From Pseudomonadota bacterium (lineage in GTDB: Bacteria > Pseudomonadota > Gammaproteobacteria > Burkholderiales > Burkholderiaceae_C), in NCBI GenBank assembly GCA_021847345.1, contig JAJZTW010000039.1:1-36719 (forward strand): DNA of 36,719 nucleotides, written 5' to 3'. Position numbers and translations under genes: made by a program. The notes under the pieces are model-generated. The model searched no databases and was not told the origin of the DNA. It worked only from the letters and a program-made list of their open reading frames with translations. The number at the start of each line of letters is the position of its first letter. Position 1 is the first letter of the stretch. This document shows, piece by piece, positions 33,801 through 36,719 of this stretch.

Positions 33801-36719
33801 CCGGCTGTCCGGACCGATCGACGCGGTGACGCTTTCCTGCTCGGTCACCGGGCTCAGCACGCCCGACGCGCCGACGTCGCCGCCGACCGCACCGGCCACG
33901 ACGATGTTGTCGGCGAGCACCGAGCCGCCTGCCTGCACGTCGACCGACCCGGCGTCGACCGTCGAGTTCGAGCCGATTGCCGCGCCGATCGAGTTGGTGA
34001 AATCGCTGGCGGCGCCGGTGAGCCCGACGCCGACGCTGCCGGCGCCGCCGACCGCGCCGCCGACGTTGACCACCTGGGACTGGTCGGTGGCCTCGACCTG
34101 CACCGCGCCGCTTGTGTGCACGCTCGAGTAGGGTCCGATGCCGGCGCTGGTTGCGATCTGCTCGACCAGCGGCGTCGCCGCGCCGGAGATCGCGACGTCA
34201 CCGGCCGCGGAGCCGGCGACGGCGACGTTGACCAGGTTCTCCGACGTTCCGGCGTTGACGTCCAGCGAAGCCGCGTCGATGGTGGTCGGCGTGCTCTGGC
34301 TGGAATCGACGGTGGCCGACGCGCCGCCGCCGATGATCGTGGAAATCAGGGTCGCGCCGATTCCCGCCGAGCCGCCCACGCCGATGCTGCCGCCGATGTT
34401 GAGGTCCGACACGTCATTGCCGGCCGACACGCCGACGCCGCCGCTGGACGTGATCGAACTGCCGTCACCGATCGTCGCCGTGGCGTTGCGCTGCGACGTG
34501 ATCACGCCGATGACCCCGGCAACGCCAGCCTCGTCGGCGGCGCCCGCGCTGAGCTCGAACAGGTCGACCGACTGCGTCGACCCGGCGTCGACCTTCACCG
34601 ACGTCGACGACGCGATGGTCACGCCGCTGTCCAGGCTGGCCTGGATCGAGCTGTCGTCGTAGAGGAAGGCGCCGTCGACGCCGACGCCGGCGCTGCCGCT
34701 CGACGCCGCCAGGCTGCCGACCAGGGTTTTGGACGCGGTGTCGTCCTGCGCCTGCACCGAGACGCCGCCGCCCGAATGGATGGTGGTGTCGCTGCCCACC
34801 GACGCGGTGACCTGGTTGTCGATCACCTCGACCGCGAAACCCCCGGAGATCGCCGCGCTGCCGCCCGACGCGGCGCCCGCGCCGACCTCGGCGAGGTAGT
34901 TGTTCTGGCCCAGCAGCGCGTCCTGCAGCGCCGTGCCGGCCAGGGTCTTGAGCTGGCTCTGCACCGCTGCCGCGTCGCTTTGCACGTTGCCGCCGAAGCT
35001 CGACGAATCGGAGCTGGCGTCGCTGGACACGTCCCCGGCCAGCGTGGAGACGGCGCTCAGCGGGTTGTCGACCTTCTCGTTGGTCGCGCTGACCGTGACG
35101 CCGTCGGCGTCGACGCTGTCGTGCTGGCCCAGCGTTGCGGAATAGGTGTCGGTGGAGATCACCGCGGCGATCGACGCGCCGATGCCCACGCCCTGGTTCG
35201 ACTTGCTGCCGCTCCACGCGTTGACGCCCCAGCTGCTCGTGTTGTCGGCCTGCACCGACAGCGCGCCCGCGGCCCCGCCGGAGGCACCGGAGATGCTCAC
35301 GTAGTCGCCGACTCCCGCCGTGGTCGACGAGGTCGACACGGCCACCGCGATGGCGCCGGCCACCGCGACCTTGCCGGCCGACGCACCCGACATCGCCACC
35401 GCGGCGACGCGCCCGTCCGTGAAACCCGCGTCCTGGTTCTCGGTCGACGTCGCGTGCACCGACACCGCTGCCGGCGCATGCAGCGTGGTGTAGCTGCCGA
35501 TGTTCGCCGACGTGGCGTTGTCGACCACGCTCAGCGCGACGCCGACGTCGATGCCGACCTTCGAGCTGGTGTCGGTCGAGCCGTCGCCCTGGGTGAACAC
35601 GTCACCCTGGTTGGTCGCGGTCACCTGCAGCGTGCCGCCGGTCGACACGCTGCGCTGCGCGGTCGACGTGCCGCCTCCGATGCCGGCGCTGACCTGGTCG
35701 CCGGCGATCACCGCGCCGACCGCCGCGGCGACCGAGACCTTGCCCTGGCTGCTCGAGCTGCCGCTGGCCTTGCTCTGCGTCTGGCTCGAGTCGCTGGAGC
35801 TCTTGCTCATCGCGCCCTGTGCCTGCGACGTATTCAGCGTGTCGCCACTGGCCACCGACCCTCCACCCGCGGTCGAGTCGTTGCCGTTCTGCATCGCGCT
35901 GCTGAACTGGTTGCCGCTGGCGGACGCCGTCGATTCGGCGTCGTAGGTCCGGTCCGACGACGCGGTGATCTGCAGGTTGCCGCCGATGACCGCGTCGCGG
36001 TTCATGCTCGCGGTGGTCTGCGACGTGATGGCGCTGCCGCCGCCGGTGGCGCCGAGGATTCCGGGCCCGGTGATCACCGCCACCGAGCCGCCGATGGCGA
36101 CGCTGCTGCCGGAGCCGTCGACCGACGCGTCGGCACTCGCGGTGTTGGTGCCGCTGCTGGCGGCCTCGATCCCGACATCGCCGCTGGTCGTGAACGAATC
36201 GCCCGAGCCGACGCTGGCCTGCGTGGTCTCGTCGAGGATCGACATCGCCACCACGGCGTCGACCGCGACGCCACCGGCGGCGCCTGCCTGCGCGGTGCTC
36301 GCGGTGTCGGTCAGCGAATTCGCCGCGACGTTCAGCGAGCCCAGCGTGCCGTTCAGGGTCGCGCCGTCGTCGATCGACGCCTGGCTGTTTTCGGTGATCG
36401 TGTTCAGCGCAACCGACGCGCCGACCCCGAGCTTGCCGCCGCTGGCCCCCTTGCCCGTCGGCGACGCCGTCGCGTCGGCGCTCATCAGGTCGGCCGCGCC
36501 GAGGTTCACTGCGCCGCCACCGATGGTCACGTCGGCGGCGCCGGTGACCGTGGCGCTGCTGTCGCTGTGGATCACGTTCACCGCCAGCGACCCGGCGAGG
36601 CCCACCTTCGACGCGCCAGCGCCGGACGTGGCCTGCGCCGAGTACAGGTCCTCGCGCCCGCTTTGCGTGCCCAGCGTCGCGTCCACCGACGCAGGCCCCG
36701 GCGACGTCGACCCCGGCAC
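21807..36719 (-). CDS. Giant filamentous adhesin (TpsA, LktA-like tandem-repeat type), 5' end outside window
   Basis: At least 4,970 residues in one uninterrupted frame; the start lies beyond the right edge and the signal peptide and TPS domain are not seen. Visible residues 1 to about 2,250 consist of some 30 modules following the scheme GGxxGVGxxVxVxVxxDTTxASIGxGATVxAxGxVxVxA. The spacing between two clear ASIG-type sites (near 33630) is 53 residues, matching the 53-residue repeat of LktA-type filamentous adhesins. Residues about 2,680–3,060 and 3,955–4,120 are helix-rich insertions. Other parts of the C-terminal half are beta-helix with GxI/IxA strands. Cysteines occur as three close pairs. 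Such proteins are secreted by a TpsB transporter, here the next gene, and mediate adhesion, aggregation or toxicity. The C-terminus (LGLSRRDGKLHVSRL) has no cell-wall anchor. Confidence 0.9.
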   Translation of the reverse strand: MPGSTSPGPASVDATLGTQSGREDLYSAQATSGAGASKVGLAGSLAVNVIHSDSSATVTGAADVTIGGGAVNLGAADLMSADATASPTGKGASGGKLGVGASVALNTITENSQASIDDGATLNGTLGSLNVAANSLTDTASTAQAGAAGGVAVDAVVAMSILDETTQASVGSGDSFTTSGDVGIEAASSGTNTASADASVDGSGSSVAIGGSVAVITGPGILGATGGGSAITSQTTASMNRDAVIGGNLQITASSDRTYDAESTASASGNQFSSAMQNGNDSTAGGGSVASGDTLNTSQAQGAMSKSSSDSSQTQSKASGSSSSQGKVSVAAAVGAVIAGDQVSAGIGGGTSTAQRSVSTGGTLQVTATNQGDVFTQGDGSTDTSSKVGIDVGVALSVVDNATSANIGSYTTLHAPAAVSVHATSTENQDAGFTDGRVAAVAMSGASAGKVAVAGAIAVAVSTSSTTAGVGDYVSISGASGGAAGALSVQADNTSSWGVNAWSGSKSNQGVGIGASIAAVISTDTYSATLGQHDSVDADGVTVSATNEKVDNPLSAVSTLAGDVSSDASSDSSSFGGNVQSDAAAVQSQLKTLAGTALQDALLGQNNYLAEVGAGAASGGSAAISGGFAVEVIDNQVTASVGSDTTIHSGGGVSVQAQDDTASKTLVGSLAASSGSAGVGVDGAFLYDDSSIQASLDSGVTIASSTSVKVDAGSTQSVDLFELSAGAADEAGVAGVIGVITSQRNATATIGDGSSITSSGGVGVSAGNDVSDLNIGGSIGVGGSAGIGATLISTIIGGGASATVDSSQSTPTTIDAASLDVNAGTSENLVNVAVAGSAAGDVAISGAATPLVEQIATSAGIGPYSSVHTSGAVQVEATDQSQVVNVGGAVGGAGSVGVGLTGAASDFTNSIGAAIGSNSTVDAGSVDVQAGGSVLADNIVVAGAVGGDVGASGVLSPVTEQESVTASIGPDSRITTSDAASGFVDVLANASTQVFNIGGAVGGGAVGVGGSAAATVLTDTTRASIGDGSSVKAVGAVEVAADDTENVSTAVVSGAAGGVGVAVALASSDIVDTTEAYIGYGATVDANSVDVGASDQTTIDDIAGSAAGGGTGVSAGADVVVLVKHTHAWIGEESPGGSGAATTVDATGGDVTVTAGSTESVTSTVAGAAIGGDAGAAGAVQTYVLTGDTQAGIGSGDTVSAYGNVGVLASDADNLNALVGGGALGGAAGIGASIGVSVVQQTTLAGIGSDAVVSALGQGDAQNLTSGFSAEFSNHQSDINATSASEAGSEGSNLTLYTRTASPVTRGVHGVLVNATASGAIDAIAVSGAVGGAVGAAISGSVPVVISDTEASIGSGATVNGSGSPAAAQSVAVAAASDLYVRGITGALGGGGAVGIGAGLLTNVIDNTTKAFIDSGATVSAASNVDVTANASEDFGGVAASAGLGGTVGVAGGATVLALDDTTYATIDGSVDAGGSVVVAADDQTRVALTAGSLAVGITGAGVGAGIGVAVLIKDTEATVGQSAVVNAGGNGSDAAFGLYTSGTSSATTPGQGLLVSADSGQSIDSIALAGAGGAFAGVAGAVGVQAVLTTTLASIDGGAQIDTGSVGASSNQNVDVVARDSTAMADSAGAAGVGFAGVGGAVNVAVLTSDTAASIGDNATVDPLGDVSVAAYANKAISSNVEGVAGGVVGLGASINVLAIANGTDASKAKGSDSETIGALTSTSGGQSTGGNADSAMHNNSIGSQYLSSSSNSSVTSASTSAQNAQDNASASAVLDGNGASGTSASIGNASVHAGGSISVDSQDTVSVAANSGAAAFGVVGIGAGVGVAVDTADNTASIAGTSTLSGSSISVDATTTHGIGETSVAGSVGLLAGADAVVAYSSDTSQTSAYVQGSTLQAGGGIGVKAKATRNLQSTGAGAALAGSVAAGASVAIANVGGSVQAYADKATFGTLASPAGEVDIGATSYDSAQTQSAALSAGIGIALDGSVATSTVSPGVATYFDGGNIVGVSAVNIDSEADDAATATATGGSIAIVGSAGASVATATAAPDVTADISASSIQAASLALHAEVGQSGSVPSGVTATASGMSGAAFVGANASSASANNNAQAIASAENSGLDVSGAIDVQGLLNSEQNASSTGVAIGGLLALGADLASAGSDTTTRATLNDMGTVHAGQLTLNADATDGNFANATAGSGGAIAGAAALATTSSQGQTVASIGNDTAHPVIPGNYDVQNGAVSITATHAANFGGWVDSTNAAVVGASGAELNNTVDSVVSAALGPSIQVLATDFTLDAKNYATRLFRNEGSYDPAYNPDLGGWDVNSGSGGLINAPAASSSTDVTLATTATVGDGSSVHLLPPLSAGQVSTLFIEAYNDAVVQQRVQMNSGGAVALAAVSDNIDVNDTATVSIGNQSTLLVDIGDVEIGAWGNANLYAIGVATTYGAAGAPTGSAHVDYTGTDLVSVGTNAEVQATDGIDPLDGSAPSNGTVTIAAGDSPTDVQQTLSAYSEIDLYNNTVIPIPIPPDPQSNITSNALVVIAADPNQVVSSTDPSLDTHYGINAAGNIYLSADQGAMSTTANGTGTNIYLQTLSKAASAVSEFFGGGAVTFKITGGSTSQSGSSAILAAGLVDTGIQRDKYLTIGYAGTIQQAGGTCDPTQSACLDAPTPGAIGYTTTQIAPGGDMVARLAKLQQLKAEYASDPIAQGAYDNEISFMETELASLGMGKFVNGTFQLNSDVQEPQSVAQQNLPVDEASLSAGIANLQLATSSLSGADGLYATAIASTVNDPQHGIIALANSALTTISQFGNYASYTGVPQGQTSSTGSVQLAGVNTQESNLKNEVSAFQADAGSDSTAQKDIATQVADIFAAQTALDGSTGGTANASNAAFASALGTAQTQINADLTTINGNVGDEQSQAIALTGSANALYQDLSGLAIGSAASADSHAYAILISYTAPTGNSVATGGKLGLLGQAALPALGTEVTSVNANYNAEQASYKTLTAAATQEGSIGQFVSLLTNDATTVATDLASASGVASVQQINVDPTVARLGNIDANAQVLTSSALALNPTLQALIPAGLSLGANQGEGEGQLQAPGDASITITNNTADPLSLNGLTIPDYIAGYVLFNGAQVNSAQDISAINAGGAQSYFGSVVTRADSATPAITIQSNYNPNDNTFYAPSTPPNPLFYLRTQFVAPDITNNGAITNYNGSVVIDSSAGNIYQDGTIDAQSVSITAHDGDYSANYVNSISSVAGDPSAQNPATSDATCPHGIALPCASESGLGQGIIANGNVSIAARYLNINGLIQSGIVDNTLTIAPTDLLTTTNLASIGATQYQGTSDHYAQNPTAGALITLSTDARGNSLYVNPNNGAIEFGTAYAGDYYASSGGSASNDSYQLVSPNSNISATYDAAHQRYTVDATEVHGGYIQLYGQILDTSPNAGELKVLDGFGSISIDNQTTDPVVLSTLNTGPDPSGTGRGTAGVIDITDVHLDSANSQQVDVTHTVYTYDPAALSGQGGVIETYQSGTLNPDGTGNYGALHTDSALAGRSDSYNPMAGQRYVFATASDNNITTSFTTTSTDLLGLSSLQVASYSNVNDVNTTTGSSTLLPNGTYISSDSTATSSDSLVYDGTHGIIIASTPTVTTLPNSQLENDGSRSTTTDYLTQSRLSQIGSSTSCVWWTACIASDTTNTYSLSQDYTQIVTTSLKADYAIGISFTGSSTGSIQVESAGNVVLTGAIGNANGSTSISAGMGSGNPNSSIVQGASTALVRSAGIQLDASGSIGGVTDTAAGAPVDAPVAVQLSGGALSAVAGGNGGSGNLSISSSGNLVIGSVSADVPGAQSSVSLSSDLDIVGAAANSLVQGDYVSLVAPNGQITGAGGGALAVDSGFTTDQALRPFGPTQTPTPYYGLRAQAAGNIDISAGRWADDSAGNLLLDTVVSSGGDVTLSAPGQMLDNNPVQTVDERTQQNLLSFWQSLGLTAGSENTLRQNQTIAAYDASVTQQYDQYWAIRDSQPDGGAVYDPNFQVKLSEQQLEVLAAQKQTPQEIAALQASQTQQYHTLNSEVGGLTASYVAGYQYQATAAQRASLTQGATWSTDTLSFALSAALLKTVTNTNDVVKAPNVSGRTVTLDAGTGVGETIQSGDGTNNSFGTLISAGTRPSAMTQSQQLQLASAEASDLLLTVHYAGGTVQVPLGTPYAKLTATQQAALDAAASGQAYTAGSYLTILTKRPLNVAPSVSLNLAVSTAPDATLDVGDAYVASLGSVALGSISVPGEARIKVDGSLTNAATSDIRTGNIILEAADGTIGALAGNATVTDLALSLLPGASITARAENGVYISTPGADALVDTIYSPGTVSLLAGGSILDVNQNQSLNLLADQVLLDAQSGSIGTPSYLLNVGVTTPSGGIIADAATPGQSVWLYGPSGYDFVIDGVDSGGAVELQAAGDSTIAGSVDALSQVSLSAGGRQVITGGGDVSAAAGNVLLGADSLKMLDGARIDAASGDVAIDTTGDALVTGVSSESSDANAVSVVAGGHILAGTAPGRTDISATTAGAGVSLDAGLGIGDETEADTEATDTTGQPTGSANQITGVPNPLIIRTGHIALSSTTGNIDVTTSAAVASGTISAPDGSVDVSALQDLSLSSITAPLGGVTVQSAGALDLGDVASGGTQNLQSVGNLDAGSLVTTGLPGDPGNIDLLSSAGGIDVGNADSPNGSIRADAFGAVSFGALASKGPLSISSQTAIDLPAIAIGSGSAFGAPVIRIASITPSPGTAAPFELDLGGANGGVGLYASVAIDTTMPVVIGSLRETDAYISSLSPVFAIDSGYILHNMLLVLPDETINLSGVSPRPVDPKVVGLFDPGYVFRLTQIGYRTSSNAFFINDTHSSEIAYLVGSGAVLNQNFVEDFVRAALNGDTDPLEPYRRSGLDMWVVPLRAPVDYGMRYGIEWPQRSVVGTGHGKLGLSRRDGKLHVSRL

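Noticed and set aside
36717..36719. GTG at the window edge as the adhesin start
   Set aside because: The residues that follow are already repeat modules, with no signal peptide or TPS domain, so the frame simply continues past the edge.
1..36719. tRNA, rRNA, CRISPR arrays, insertion sequences or integrase genes
   Set aside because: I looked for regular spaced repeats, transposase motifs and tRNA-like cloverleaf arms and found none that I could support.

Overview
The window is very GC-rich bacterial DNA, densely coding, with almost all third codon positions G or C. A single-copy block TPR gene–ppiA–ppiB–lpxH–cysE–trmJ–suhB, together with type VI secretion (T6SS) genes and a Gram-negative two-partner secretion system, points to a betaproteobacterium, most likely in Burkholderiales. 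I judge this from gene order and protein families only; no 16S or other marker is present.

Region 1 (1–12610, + strand) is part of a T6SS cluster. It opens with the 3' end of a VgrG-like spike gene, followed by a tight accessory set: a DUF2169–pentapeptide-repeat fusion, a second pentapeptide-repeat protein, a DUF3540 protein and a small DUF4150 (PAAR-like) tip protein. The baseplate and membrane-complex genes tssJ, tssK, tssL and tssM follow. Most neighbours are separated by fewer than 30 bases, and three genes are linked by ATGA start/stop overlaps, so the set is probably one operon. The sheath, tube and ATPase genes are not in the window, and no toxin domain is obvious.

Region 2 (about 12660–17950) is a housekeeping block: a secreted TPR protein, a periplasmic and a cytoplasmic cyclophilin, the lipid A pyrophosphatase LpxH, then on the opposite strand serine acetyltransferase CysE and tRNA methyltransferase TrmJ, then SuhB on the + strand.

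Region 3 (17951–20060) starts with a 719-base non-coding stretch holding a 26-base tandem duplication, a degenerate 23-base repeat pair, a strong sigma-70-type promoter and a hairpin-rich leader. It then encodes a BTAD-type activator and a TetR-family repressor.

Region 4 (20144–36719, − strand) is a two-partner secretion locus. A giant filamentous adhesin of more than 4,970 residues, whose start lies beyond the right edge, is followed after 4 bases by its FhaC/ShlB-type outer-membrane transporter. The adhesin resembles the LktA-type family with a tandem repeat of about 53 residues. It carries just three closely spaced cysteine pairs and two predicted helical insertions. The two regulators beside it are natural candidates for controlling it, but that link is inference.
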